This document shows, in pieces, positions 1 through 8,654 of a DNA stretch of 44,861 nucleotides (position 1 is its first letter; each line of letters opens with the position of its first letter). The notes beneath the pieces were generated by a model, which did no database searches, was not told the DNA's origin, and saw only the letters and a list, made by a program, of their open reading frames with translations. The stretch spans positions 1 to 44,861 of the forward strand of contig PFXI01000091.1 in assembly GCA_002791575.1 (NCBI GenBank). Direction: 5' to 3'. This stretch comes from Zetaproteobacteria bacterium CG_4_9_14_3_um_filter_54_145. Lineage in GTDB: Bacteria; Pseudomonadota; Zetaproteobacteria; Mariprofundales; Mariprofundaceae. A program made the translations under genes and the position numbers.

Positions 1-480
1 CGAATTAGTGATGAAACAATCGCCTCCACCAAAACGACAACCAACTGAAAATTTAAACCAACTGAGCCTGATCAATGTTTAACCGGACAGCAGTGTTTTC
101 ATAACTTAAAATATTGCTCCATTATCAACTCAATCAATGGCCCTTCTGAATGGACAGCCTTGGGGCGGTGTCAGTCATTGGATTTCTTCCCCCGTTTCAG
201 TAACACGGGGGCCTACGGATACATGAGCCCCATCCCCCGAAGGTTTCACTATAGCTTAAATATGTGAGTCATGCATTTCTGGTGATTATCAGGTCAGTTC
301 GTACCGGCTTCCATCCAGGCACGGCTCCCCATGCCGGACTCGAACTAAGAGGCACATCAACTGTCCGAAGTTGGCTGAGAACTGACGCCCACTGAAATAC
401 TGCAGTGTTCTGTATTCAATTATGACTGGGGCCGGTATGTGATATTGAGTTATTCGATGCCATTAATGACCAGGCTGAAA
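1..480. other. gene-free stretch with hairpins and a tRNA-3'-end-like segment
   Basis: No convincing coding frame is present. Two structured parts are visible. One is a 7-bp hairpin, CCCCCGT (189-195) with ACGGGGG (205-211). The other is a nested palindrome at 297-345, with GTTCG/CGAAC outer arms and CCGGC/GCCGG inner arms. On the minus strand, positions 323-344 match the last part of the tRNA-Asn gene found at 32405-32480 at 20 of 22 positions. A 15-nt block at 83-97 recurs with one mismatch at 32318-32332. The segment may be the remains of an old insertion, but no integrase or transposase was recognised. Confidence 0.45.
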
Positions 481-483
481 ATG

Positions 484-516
484 AAAAAGGAGCTGCGATT
501 GCTCGCAACTCCTTTT
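484..516 (-). terminator. intrinsic terminator of tRNA-Phe
   Basis: A 14-bp inverted repeat (AAAAGGAG...CTCCTTTT arms with one mismatch and a 4-nt loop) lies just beyond the 3' end of the minus-strand tRNA-Phe. It ends in a run of five T on the minus strand, as expected for a Rho-independent terminator. Confidence 0.8.
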
Positions 517-520
517 CATG

Positions 521-596
<76 letters not shown>

Positions 597-621
597 TCAG
601 ACACCCCTTTCGGGAGCGCGG

Positions 622-649
622 ATTATGGGAGAAAAGTTACCAGATGCAA
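622..649 (-). promoter_or_regulatory. sigma-70-like promoter of tRNA-Phe
   Basis: On the minus strand TTGCAT (-35, 644-649) is followed after 16 nt by CATAAT (-10, 622-627). A G/C-rich discriminator comes next, typical of stable-RNA promoters under stringent control. Transcription would start near 614, about 18 nt before the tRNA. Called from sequence only. Confidence 0.6.
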
Positions 650-678
650 GCGTGAATTTCGATTTCAGATATGAGCCT

Positions 679-1083
679 TTATACAGGCGCATTTGTATAC
701 CATCGCCAGCAGAGAAGGGCGGCGTAAGTCAGGGCAATAAGCCAGATCAGCACAATGGTGACGAGCACATGGCGGCGGTAGGGCGAGGCCATGGCCAGAT
801 TGTCTGATGCCTGCTGCTGGCAGGATTGCCACACTTCTGGCGGAATCAGCCTGATCACCAGCGCAATGCCCAGCGGTAGCAGCAGCAGGTCATCGAGATA
901 GCCGATCACCGGAATGAAGTCCGGGATCAGATCAATCGGGCTGAGGATATAGGCGACAATGATCGCAATCAGAAACCTGGCGAGCGGGGAGACCTGCGGG
1001 TGGCGAGCGGCCAGATAGAGTGCATAGGTGTTCCGCTTTAACGATTCAGCCCATACTTTGAGTTGCTCTGTCCACCGCTTCAC
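679..1083 (-). CDS. DUF1232 (YkvA-like) membrane protein
   Basis: A 134-residue protein. Residues about 33-70 carry the DUF1232 signature, a hydrophobic stretch with SPIDLIPDFIPVIGYLDD followed by a second hydrophobic segment. A further membrane segment lies near the C-terminus (about 105-127). The family is widespread and its biochemical role is not established. The gene starts 9 nt downstream of the dapF stop and looks like the last gene of the dapE-queF-dapF run. Family assignment is firm; function is unknown. Confidence 0.8.
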   Translation of the reverse strand: MKRWTEQLKVWAESLKRNTYALYLAARHPQVSPLARFLIAIIVAYILSPIDLIPDFIPVIGYLDDLLLLPLGIALVIRLIPPEVWQSCQQQASDNLAMASPYRRHVLVTIVLIWLIALTYAALLCWRWYTNAPV

Positions 1084-1092
1084 CGCTTGCGA

Positions 1093-1800
1093 CTACAGGG
1101 TGAATACACCCGAGAAGGTTTGTGTGACAGGGCCTTCCAGTTTGATGTTTTTCGGGCAGCCGGAAACCGTAACGGTGCCGCCCGGCATCTCGATGGTCAG
1201 CGGGCGCACTTCACCTTCTGCAGACCAGATGGCGGCAGCTGTAGCGCAGGCACCGCTGCCGCATGCCAGTGTGCGACCTGCACCGCGCTCAATAATGTCG
1301 ATATAGACATGACTGGCAATCTGACCGGTGACAATTTCGACATTGCGATCAGATGGAAAGGCTTCGGTCGCCTCAAAAAATACCCGGTGCAGATTGCCGA
1401 TATCGATATCGACATGGGATTCTGTAGAGCCTGTGACGGTAGCCGCCCCCATATCAACGCAGATGCCGTTGATCGTGGTTTCGGCATAGACAATCCGGTC
1501 GCCCAGTGCAATGGAGACCATCTCCTTGCCCAGCAGCTGCATCAGTAACTGGCCTACGCAGCGCAGGCCGTTGCCGCAGTTGGCCGCCTTGGAACCATCG
1601 TTGTTGAAGATGCGCATGGCGGCATCGGCCGAATCGCTCTGCTCCAGCACCAGCAGCTGGTCGCAGCCGATACCGTATCGGCGCTCGGTAATCCGGCGCA
1701 CCCATGCAGTAGTCAGCTCCGGCAATGTGCTGGTCAGGCCATTGAGTACGATGAAGTCGTTGCCCTGAGCCTGCATTTTGGTGAATGGCAGCGCCGTCAT
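1093..1800 (-). CDS. dapF: diaminopimelate epimerase DapF
   Basis: Interconverts LL- and meso-diaminopimelate, the step that supplies the meso form for peptidoglycan and lysine; acts in the cytosol without a cofactor. The N-terminal [12 protein letters not shown] matches the family start. The two catalytic cysteines are visible in NCGNGLRC (about residue 75) and in [16 protein letters not shown] (about residue 180). At 235 residues it is clearly shorter than the usual 270-280, apparently through losses in the middle, around the GNLHRV segment, where the family usually has GNPHAV. The start codon overlaps the queF stop by 4 nt (ATGA), indicating translational coupling. Confidence 0.93.
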   Translation of the reverse strand: MTALPFTKMQAQGNDFIVLNGLTSTLPELTTAWVRRITERRYGIGCDQLLVLEQSDSADAAMRIFNNDGSKAANCGNGLRCVGQLLMQLLGKEMVSIALGDRIVYAETTINGICVDMGAATVTGSTESHVDIDIGNLHRVFFEATEAFPSDRNVEIVTGQIASHVYIDIIERGAGRTLACGSGACATAAAIWSAEGEVRPLTIEMPGGTVTVSGCPKNIKLEGPVTQTFSGVFTL

Positions 1801-2171
1801 TTGCTGTGTTCAACTTCAACCGTGGTATAAACGCCGCCGCGCACATTGAATACGGCGGTGACTTTTATCCAGCGCGGATCGAGCAGCGCAATCAGGTCGT
1901 TGGCAATCATATTGGTGACCTGCTCGTGGAAGTGGCCTTCATCGCGGAAACTCCAGTAATAGAGCTTCAGCGATTTGAGTTCTACGCACTGCTGATCAGG
2001 CACATAATCGAGCTTGATCTCGGCAAAGTCGGGCTGGCCGGTTTTTGGGCAGAGGCAGGTGAATTCCGGCGAATCGATGCGGATGTGGTAGTCACGCTCC
2101 GGATTCGGGTTGTCGAATGTTTCCAGATGTTTAGTTGGCCGGTTGATGACGGCACCCAGTTTTTCACTCAT
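1797..2171 (-). CDS. queF: 7-cyano-7-deazaguanine reductase QueF
   Basis: Reduces the nitrile of preQ0 to the amine preQ1 with NADPH, a late step of queuosine synthesis for tRNA wobble positions. The 124-residue length is that of the short (unimodular) QueF type. The catalytic Cys and Asp are seen in [15 protein letters not shown] (about residues 38-52), and the QueF signature [20 protein letters not shown] (about 64-83) includes the Glu and His that contact substrate. It overlaps dapE upstream and dapF downstream by 4 nt each. Its placement between two lysine-pathway genes is not functionally obvious. Confidence 0.95.
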   Translation of the reverse strand: MSEKLGAVINRPTKHLETFDNPNPERDYHIRIDSPEFTCLCPKTGQPDFAEIKLDYVPDQQCVELKSLKLYYWSFRDEGHFHEQVTNMIANDLIALLDPRWIKVTAVFNVRGGVYTTVEVEHSK

Positions 2172-3298
2172 GCTCGAACCTCAAAATGTTTGATGATGTC
2201 GGAATAGATCGCAGTCAGCGTAGCCAGCTCGCTTACAGCAACCTGCTCGTCGACCTGATGGATGGTGCTGTTGGTGGTGCCGAGCTCCGCAACCGGGATG
2301 CCGGCCGCCGCCAGGAAGCGGCCGTCGGATGTGCCGCCACCGGTATCACGCAGGGTATCAATGCCGGTTGCGCGTTGAATGCTGTCGCTGATCAGATCGA
2401 GGAAGTAGCCGTCCGGGGTGGAGAAGGCGGTGGCCACATGATCGAAATCGAGAGTGGTTTCGCAATCTGAACAGGCGCTTTCAATCATGGCTTTGATCTG
2501 CTCGAAGCTGTTGCCCGGATTGTAGCGGATGTCGATAAAGGCATCGCAGTGGCCGGGTATGACATTGGAGGCGCCGGTGCCGCCGCTGATATTGGTGATC
2601 TGGCAGGAGGTGCCCGGAAAACCGGCAGCAGCTTCTCCCCAGTCAATCGCTGCAATGCGCGTAAGTGCGGGTGCCGCGCGATGGATCGCATTGTCGGCAT
2701 CCTGCGGGTAGGCCGAGTGGCCCTGCTTGCCATGGATGGTGGCGCGCACCTGAATGACGCCGCGGCGACCGCGACGGATGGTATCGCCCACAAGCTTGTC
2801 GCAGGATGGTTCACCGATAATAGCGGCATCGGGCAGTGATCCTTTGGCCTGCATGTACTCGACGATACGGATGGTGCCGTCGATAGAATCACCCTCCTCA
2901 TCGGAGGTGATTAACAGCTGAATCGTCGGTAGCGGCGTGTAGTCGGCACAGAGCCCTGCAACAGCTGCAATCCAGCAGGCGATGGCACCTTTCATATCCT
3001 GTGCGCCGCGCCCATGCAGTATGCCGTCGATGATGCTCGCCGAGAAGGGGGCATGCTGCCACTGCTCAACGGGACCGGTCGGCACCACATCGGTATGGCC
3101 TGCAAAAGCGATTGTCCCCGGCAATTCACCGCCACGGGTGTAGATGCTGTTGGTGATGCCAGCAGTATCAACAGCTGTGCGTACGAAGCCGAGCGGGGCA
3201 AGCAGGGACTCCATATAATTCTGGCAGCCCCCGTCTTCAGGGGTAACGGATTCTCGTTGAATCAGTTTAACGGCAATGTTGGTTGCAATATCAGGCAT
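2168..3298 (-). CDS. dapE: succinyl-diaminopimelate desuccinylase DapE
   Basis: Hydrolyses N-succinyl-LL-diaminopimelate to succinate and LL-diaminopimelate; the product is the substrate of DapF, encoded two genes downstream. The 376-residue length matches the M20 metallopeptidase family. Metal-site motifs are [12 protein letters not shown] (about 66-77), [12 protein letters not shown] (about 97-108) and [12 protein letters not shown] (about 130-141, with the catalytic Glu). A C-terminal His motif appears in [10 protein letters not shown]. The dimerisation domain lies between about residues 178 and 290. The enzyme is expected to bind two zinc ions. The gene precedes queF with a 4-nt overlap. 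Confidence 0.96.
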   Translation of the reverse strand: MPDIATNIAVKLIQRESVTPEDGGCQNYMESLLAPLGFVRTAVDTAGITNSIYTRGGELPGTIAFAGHTDVVPTGPVEQWQHAPFSASIIDGILHGRGAQDMKGAIACWIAAVAGLCADYTPLPTIQLLITSDEEGDSIDGTIRIVEYMQAKGSLPDAAIIGEPSCDKLVGDTIRRGRRGVIQVRATIHGKQGHSAYPQDADNAIHRAAPALTRIAAIDWGEAAAGFPGTSCQITNISGGTGASNVIPGHCDAFIDIRYNPGNSFEQIKAMIESACSDCETTLDFDHVATAFSTPDGYFLDLISDSIQRATGIDTLRDTGGGTSDGRFLAAAGIPVAELGTTNSTIHQVDEQVAVSELATLTAIYSDIIKHFEVRA

Positions 3299-3363
3299 GC
3301 GGCAACCCTAATCAAAAGCGGCTGCCGGTGGTACTCCTTATGCTATAGCGCTGCGCGCGGTGA

Positions 3364-4311
3364 TCAAATGGCAAACTCGGCCCAGAGAGGGCGGTGATCG
3401 GCGATATGATATTTTACGGTACTGTTGAAGTAGGCTTCACTGACGGCCCATGCATCGGCAAAGAATGGTGCGCGGTCAAAGTCGAATACGCCGGCATTGC
3501 CGGTATGGGCCTGCTTCATGCCGCCGGTATGGAAGGCCAGTTGATCGTAATCCTTGTCGCCGGCCAGGTTGCTGCCCATGGTAGTTGAGTGTTTTGGCAG
3601 CAGCAGCCCCTTCTTTTTCAACGCCTTGTAGACATTGCTGCTGTTATCGCGCTTGGGCAGGTTCATGTCCCCCATGACGAGAATATTCTGTGCATATGAG
3701 CCGGCCGCCTTGTGGCGTTGATCCGCCCAGCGTGCCAGTGCATAAGCTTCCAGTGCCCGTCTGTCTTCATCATAGTAGGCGTGGCTGCCGAAATAGAGGT
3801 GGGCGGAAACTGCGGTGAAGGTGAGATTGCCGGCGGTAAAGGCCACGGCATAGGGGTTACGGTCAAAACCGTTGAATGCACCGGAGACTCCGGCCATGCG
3901 GATAAAACGATGATCGGCCGGAGGTACGGCTATTTCGGCCGCGAGTTCCAGCCGGATGACTTTGTTGCTGTCATAAAGAAATCCCGCCCGTTCATCATTA
4001 CCGCCGATATCAGAGAGAATCACCTGGTAGTTTGCCGGCAGATGCGCCATCAGCGCCCGCAGGTCACCCAGTGTGTCAGCTATCTCCTGGACAGCCACCA
4101 GATCGAACCAGCTGATGATCTCGGCCATCAGGCAGAGGTCGTTATCGCTGCGCTGCTGCAAGCCGAAATTGGTCAGGTTCCAGGTGGCAGCCAGCAGTGT
4201 ATCAGGCGACTTTTCAGGCACAGCCCTGCGCTTTTTTGTGCTTTGCAGGGCCAGCAGCTCTGTCTCGAGGGTATATGAAAAGGGTGGGTTTTCCGCTTCA
4301 TGAGGGACCAT
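3364..4311 (-). CDS. endonuclease/exonuclease/phosphatase-family protein
   Basis: A 315-residue protein with the full set of EEP-superfamily motifs in order: TWNLTNF, VQEI (metal-binding Glu), SAHLYF, MGDMNL (catalytic Asp and Asn), DYDQL and the C-terminal ADHRPLWAEF. These residues form a divalent-metal phosphoesterase site, so a nuclease or phosphodiesterase activity is likely, but the substrate cannot be told. No signal peptide is evident. An in-frame TTG at 4344 would add 11 residues; the ATG at 4311 is preferred because CGGAGC stands about 8 nt upstream. It lies between DUF4936 and dapE in the same direction. Confidence 0.82.
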   Translation of the reverse strand: MVPHEAENPPFSYTLETELLALQSTKKRRAVPEKSPDTLLAATWNLTNFGLQQRSDNDLCLMAEIISWFDLVAVQEIADTLGDLRALMAHLPANYQVILSDIGGNDERAGFLYDSNKVIRLELAAEIAVPPADHRFIRMAGVSGAFNGFDRNPYAVAFTAGNLTFTAVSAHLYFGSHAYYDEDRRALEAYALARWADQRHKAAGSYAQNILVMGDMNLPKRDNSSNVYKALKKKGLLLPKHSTTMGSNLAGDKDYDQLAFHTGGMKQAHTGNAGVFDFDRAPFFADAWAVSEAYFNSTVKYHIADHRPLWAEFAI

Positions 4312-4435
4312 GATAACGCTCCGTCTAACAGCTGGGAGGCTCAAGCCGCCACGGGCTGGAATGCATTCCTGATTGCAGTAAACGGATTATAGGCGGCAGT
4401 TCAAGGGGGTGCAAATCCCTGTGGTGCCCGCAGTG

Positions 4436-4696
4436 CTAGCAGGTGATTTCGATAAAACTTTCGCAGCGACGGGCAATATGCTCAAAAACAGGCTGTTTTT
4501 TTGCCAGCCTTTCAATGCGCCTGATGGTGGCTGCGGATACCTCTGTATACGCTTCCATGAATGTGGTTTTATCATCCTGTTTGCGCAGGTACAGCTTGCC
4601 GCGTACACCGGCACTTGCCTCTACCTCGTCCAGCCATTTCAACAGTGCCGGCTCTTGCGTATCGTCGGCATGATACCATATAAATGCATCAGGCAT
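4436..4696 (-). CDS. DUF4936 family protein
   Basis: An 86-residue soluble protein. The pattern FIWYHADD near the N-terminus, the RGKLYLRKQDDKTTFMEAY segment and a C-terminal helical CESF motif resemble DUF4936, a small family of unknown function. The gene overlaps the ygfZ stop by 8 nt, so it is probably co-translated with it. From general knowledge, small DUF4936 genes also sit beside ygfZ in betaproteobacteria. Family call is moderate, function unknown. Confidence 0.65.
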   Translation of the reverse strand: MPDAFIWYHADDTQEPALLKWLDEVEASAGVRGKLYLRKQDDKTTFMEAYTEVSAATIRRIERLAKKQPVFEHIARRCESFIEITC

Positions 4697-5639
4697 GACA
4701 GGCCTCCAGTATGTCGATGGTTACACCGTTGTTCAGGCTGAGTGGCGCTCCGGATTCAGCTGTTTCGATGGGCAGCAGGGCAATGCCTACACAGGCGCTC
4801 TCATGATCGATGGCTGCGCTTTTCAGCTCGCCGATGTTAACGCTCGTTTGAATCGGGCAGGGGATACTCTCCGGCAGCCCCTGCACGGCGACCCGATACA
4901 GCTTCTTTTTGATACCGCCGCGCCAGTGCATGCGGCTGGTAATCTCCTGACCGACATAACACCCTTTTGTGAACGAAACACCATCGAACTCGACCAGATT
5001 GGCATTGAGCGGGTGGATGCTTGCATCCCACTCGATACCGAAGCAGGGGAAGCCGCGTATGATGCTCATGGCTTCGAGCTCGGATGGGTCCACTTTATGG
5101 ATATCCAGCTGCCGGATGGTATCAATCGGAGCGATAATCCAGTAACCGCGTGGCGACTCCGGCATAACCATGGCGAAGATATCGGCATCAGCACTGCGGC
5201 TGCAGCTCAGCCACTGCTGTTCCGGTTCATCCAGACCCAGCATGTCGAGTACGGAAGAGGCGTGCGCACCCTGCACCGAACAGATGGCAAGACTATCGAC
5301 GATACCGGTGCGCAGTGTGTGGCCAAGGGCAAACTGGCGCATGCGTGCGACAGTTGCATCGGCGGCGCTGCCCGGGGTCAACAGCAGCAGTTCATTGTTG
5401 TGGCCTGCCAGCAGATAGAGCTCGCTGACCGCCTTGCCCTGTGGTGTCAGGATGGCACTATGGATGGCTGTCGCATCGGTCAGCAGGGCCATGTCCTGCG
5501 TGATCTGGCCCTGCAGGTAGTCGCGTAGCGTGGGTCCGGATGCTTTGAGTACCGACCAGCCTTTCTGTTCGGTCATGATGCAGTTGTTGAGCAGTAATTC
5601 GGCAGTCTCAGGGGTTAATACGGGCAGATTAATGGACAT
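4689..5639 (-). CDS. ygfZ: folate-binding protein YgfZ
   Basis: A GcvT-like, tetrahydrofolate-binding protein that helps maintain or repair certain iron-sulfur enzymes in the cytosol. The diagnostic KGCYVGQEITSR motif (with the conserved Cys) lies at about residue 213, followed by the GcvT-type beta-barrel region. The chosen start (316 residues, MSINLPVLTPE) matches the usual family length. An upstream in-frame extension to 5843 encodes unlikely, Cys/Arg-rich residues and would run across the divergent gene's start, so it is rejected. First gene of the minus-strand run ending in DUF1232. Confidence 0.88.
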   Translation of the reverse strand: MSINLPVLTPETAELLLNNCIMTEQKGWSVLKASGPTLRDYLQGQITQDMALLTDATAIHSAILTPQGKAVSELYLLAGHNNELLLLTPGSAADATVARMRQFALGHTLRTGIVDSLAICSVQGAHASSVLDMLGLDEPEQQWLSCSRSADADIFAMVMPESPRGYWIIAPIDTIRQLDIHKVDPSELEAMSIIRGFPCFGIEWDASIHPLNANLVEFDGVSFTKGCYVGQEITSRMHWRGGIKKKLYRVAVQGLPESIPCPIQTSVNIGELKSAAIDHESACVGIALLPIETAESGAPLSLNNGVTIDILEACHA

Positions 5640-5691
5640 GAGCTCAATTCTAGGCTGGCAGGAGCGCTTGTGAAAGCATTGCCGTATCATG

Positions 5692-5704
5692 GGTATGGCA
5701 TACC
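5692..5704. repeat. 13-nt palindrome in divergent promoter region
   Basis: GGTATGGCATACC is a perfect inverted repeat (6-bp arms, 1-nt centre). It lies between the divergent ygfZ (starts 5639) and TPR-sulfotransferase (starts 5768). The placement suits a dimeric regulator's operator, but there is no further evidence. Confidence 0.3.
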
Positions 5705-5767
5705 GCCGATGTCGCAGGCAGCAGCAGGGCGTTATGCTTCGACTATTGAGCTGGTTCGGGGTGGCAT

Positions 5768-7453
5768 ATGAGCAAACGGTTGAAATTATCCGGTAACAGG
5801 AAACGAAAGTTCGAGCAGTTGCTGGGGCTTGCAGGGCGTGCATTGCAGCATGGGAATATTGAATCGTGCGAGGCTGCCTGCGGACAGCTTGAGGTGTTAT
5901 GCCCGGACCATGCGGATCTGTTGCACCTGCGCGGGTTGCTGGCTTTACAGCAAGGCTGTGGCGATGAGGCGCGACTGTTGCTGGAGCAGGCGGCGGCGGG
6001 TGCGCCTGCGCGGGCAGATATTATCGCCAGTCTCGGCAATAGCTGGTTGCAGGCGGGCGATATGGAGGCGGCGATGCGCTGTTACCGTCAGGGGCTGGCG
6101 CTGGATGAGGGTGATATTGCCACGCATCTGGGCATGGCCGGTGCCCTGATGGCGCAGGGGCAGCATGCAGCTGCACGTGACCTGCTGGAGCGGATCAGGA
6201 GGCGCAAGCCGGGTGACGCCATGGTGCGTATGGGGCTGTTTCAGGCCTGCCATGCGCTGAATTTATATGATGATGCGCGCAGCCATCTGGAGGCCGTGAT
6301 TGCCCGCGATCCGGCCAATGCCGAGGCCCACTACGGTCTGGGGGTGCTGGCGCTGGAGCAGGGGCGCATCGATCAGGTGCGGCATCATATCCATCGTGCC
6401 CTTGAGGCAAACCCATACCATGCCGATGCCTGGATGGTGTTGGCTGATCTGCGTCGTTTCACGGCAGCAGATGATGAGGCGCAGGCGATGCAGCAGATCT
6501 ATCAACATGCCCCACAGGGGAGTGAGCTGCGTATGAAGATGGCCTTTGCGCTGGCCAAGGTGAAAGATGATCTGGGCGATTATGCGGCAGCATTTCCTCT
6601 GCTGCAGGAGGCCAATGCGATCAGGCACAGTCACAGTGACTTTGATACGGCGGCGGCAGTTGCCGCACTGGCCGAGGTGATTTCGGCAGGGGGCATCGGT
6701 GAAGGGGCGGGTCGCGGGCATACGCCGTGCCTGTTTATCCTCGGCATGCCCCGCTCAGGCACGACCCTGATAGAGCAGATCCTGGCGGCGCATCCGGATG
6801 TGACGGCACTGGGTGAAAACGGCGCTCTGGCATCGGCTATTGCCGATATTGTCGGTGAAGGGCTCTCGCCCGCGGCGCTGAATGCGCTGCCTGTCGATCA
6901 GTGTGCCGCAATAGGTGCGCGCTATCTGGAACGGGTGGAACAGCTATCCGGGGGTGGCGCATGTTATTGCGATAAAACCCTGAGCCATATCAGCCTGGTT
7001 GGACTGATTCACCGGGCACTGCCGCAGGCCCGCTTTATTCATCTGCGCCGGAATCCGCTGGATACCTGCTTGTCCATCTATAAAAATAACCTGCAGGGTG
7101 CTGACTTCGGCTATGGCTGCGAGCTATCCGAGCTGGCGCAATATTATAGCGCTTACCGGCAGTTGATGGGCTACTGGCGAGATGCGCTGCCGGCAGCGCT
7201 ATTCTACGAGCTGGAGTATGAGCGGCTGGTGGCGGCTCAGGAGCCGCAGACGCGAGCGCTGTTGCATGCCTGCGGTCTCGACTGGGATGAATTCTGCATG
7301 CATTTTCAGCAGGCAACCCATGCCGTACAGACGGCCAGCGCGGCGCAGGTGCGCCGGCCGCTCTCCGCGGCTGCGGTGGGCGTATGGCAGCACTATGCGC
7401 AGCAGCTGGCACCGCTGCTGCCCTTGCTGGAAGCAGATGCCGGATCCGCATGA
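5768..7453 (+). CDS. TPR-repeat sulfotransferase
   Basis: A 561-residue two-part protein. Residues about 10-290 are tetratricopeptide-like helical repeats, for example ANAEAHYGLGVLALEQGRID. Residues about 318-555 form a sulfotransferase domain with the PAPS 5'-phosphosulfate loop LGMPRSGTTLIEQIL and the 3'-phosphate-binding segment FIHLRRNPLDTCLSIYKNNL. Such proteins transfer sulfate from PAPS to an unidentified acceptor, a protein, lipid or glycan; the TPR part probably binds the partner. No signal peptide is visible. GGGGTGG precedes the ATG. It stands alone on its strand between minus-strand genes, and no PAPS-synthesis gene lies in the window. Confidence 0.88.
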   Translation: MSKRLKLSGNRKRKFEQLLGLAGRALQHGNIESCEAACGQLEVLCPDHADLLHLRGLLALQQGCGDEARLLLEQAAAGAPARADIIASLGNSWLQAGDMEAAMRCYRQGLALDEGDIATHLGMAGALMAQGQHAAARDLLERIRRRKPGDAMVRMGLFQACHALNLYDDARSHLEAVIARDPANAEAHYGLGVLALEQGRIDQVRHHIHRALEANPYHADAWMVLADLRRFTAADDEAQAMQQIYQHAPQGSELRMKMAFALAKVKDDLGDYAAAFPLLQEANAIRHSHSDFDTAAAVAALAEVISAGGIGEGAGRGHTPCLFILGMPRSGTTLIEQILAAHPDVTALGENGALASAIADIVGEGLSPAALNALPVDQCAAIGARYLERVEQLSGGGACYCDKTLSHISLVGLIHRALPQARFIHLRRNPLDTCLSIYKNNLQGADFGYGCELSELAQYYSAYRQLMGYWRDALPAALFYELEYERLVAAQEPQTRALLHACGLDWDEFCMHFQQATHAVQTASAAQVRRPLSAAAVGVWQHYAQQLAPLLPLLEADAGSA

Positions 7454-7611
7454 AGCTGGACCGTGCCGGCGCAAGCCCGGGCATGGGCACCGATAGTGTA
7501 TGCTGTTGGTCATCTGTGCAGGCAGCCTCGTCTCGCTGCTCAGGCAGGCGGAAGGCCCTGCGCGGCTTGATTCCCGTTTGTCGGCTGCTGTTTTTGACGG
7601 CGGGGCGTGAA

Positions 7612-8541
7612 TTAACTGTCGAGCAGTATCTCTCTGGCGGCAGTGCAGTCGCGGGCAATCTGCTCGGCCAGATCGGCGTGGCCGGTAAATGTGCGATCTT
7701 CGCGGATGCGTTGTACAAACGATACATTCAGGCACTGCCCGTAGAGATCGGGTGAGTCATCCAGCAGGTGGGTCTCCAGCAACAGCGTGCGACCATTGAA
7801 TGTGGGGCGATAGCCGAGATAGGCGGCGCCCAGCCAGCGCTGGTTGTCCGTGTTGGCGCGTACGGCATAGATGCCGACAGGAGGGTGGGCCAGATCCGCC
7901 ACATCTATATTGGCAGTGGGGAAATTCATCTGGCGGCCACGTTTTTCACCATGCAGCACTTCACCGGCAATGGCGTAATCGCGGCCGAGCAGTTGTGCGG
8001 CCAGTTTGAAGTCGGCTGCTTCAACGGCCGAGCGGATGCGGGATGATGAGACAACAGAGCCGAGCATGGCAAAGGCGGCAGCTTCGGAAACGGTGAAGCC
8101 CGCTTTATCACCCAGTTTGCGCAGATCTTCCACATGACCCTGACGATCATGGCCGAAGGCGAAATCGTAGCCGACATGGATATGCCGGAATGCGAAGGTA
8201 TCAAACAGCATCTGTGAAAATTTATCGGCCGACCACGCTGCCATCTCGCGGGTAAAATCAAGCAGCAGTACTGCATCGGCACCGGCCTGTTGCAGGTAGT
8301 GCAGGCGCTCATGCACATGGCAGAGGCGGCGCGGCGCTTCCCCGGGAAACAGTACGGCGCGCGGATGCGGTTCGAAGGTAACGACGATGGTCGGGCCGCC
8401 GACATTGAGAGCGTGACCACGCGTTTCGGCCAGTACCTGTTCGTGGCCCATGTGAACGCCGTCAAAGTTGCCTACGGTAATGGCGCCGCCCTTGAGCTCG
8501 TCCAGTGCCTTTGCATCTTCCCATGTGTGAATAATTCGCAT
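7612..8541 (-). CDS. ribF: bifunctional riboflavin kinase/FAD synthetase RibF
   Basis: Phosphorylates riboflavin to FMN and adenylates FMN to FAD. The 309-residue length is normal. The N-terminal nucleotidyltransferase domain (about 1-170) shows the GNFDGVHMGHEQVL ATP-binding motif and the VVSSSRIRSAV motif. The C-terminal kinase domain (about 180-305) shows GRQMNFPTANID, whose PTAN residues bind Mg-ATP. The gene is convergent with the TPR-sulfotransferase; the 158 nt between them hold no recognisable gene or terminator. A housekeeping gene with no unusual features. Confidence 0.96.
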   Translation of the reverse strand: MRIIHTWEDAKALDELKGGAITVGNFDGVHMGHEQVLAETRGHALNVGGPTIVVTFEPHPRAVLFPGEAPRRLCHVHERLHYLQQAGADAVLLLDFTREMAAWSADKFSQMLFDTFAFRHIHVGYDFAFGHDRQGHVEDLRKLGDKAGFTVSEAAAFAMLGSVVSSSRIRSAVEAADFKLAAQLLGRDYAIAGEVLHGEKRGRQMNFPTANIDVADLAHPPVGIYAVRANTDNQRWLGAAYLGYRPTFNGRTLLLETHLLDDSPDLYGQCLNVSFVQRIREDRTFTGHADLAEQIARDCTAAREILLDS

Positions 8542-8654
8542 CGGTGAAGCCTAGCGTGTCCGGCTGTTTCGTTCACGCAAAAGCGTTCAGGAGCAAGCGG
8601 TGCCGCCTGCCGCACGATGGCTGTTCGTGTGTGACAGCACCCGCAGCAGCAGGA

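Noticed and set aside
5648-5680. sigma-54-like promoter before the sulfotransferase
   Set aside because: CTGGCAGGAGCGCTTG has a GG but no GC at the required register.
5640-5843. N-terminal extension of YgfZ
   Set aside because: Would run through the divergent gene's start and encodes unlikely Cys/Arg-rich residues; the family start fits ATG at 5639.
7035-7727. 230-residue minus-strand frame over the sulfotransferase gene end
   Set aside because: Overlaps two clear genes and has Arg/Pro/Ala-rich shadow composition.
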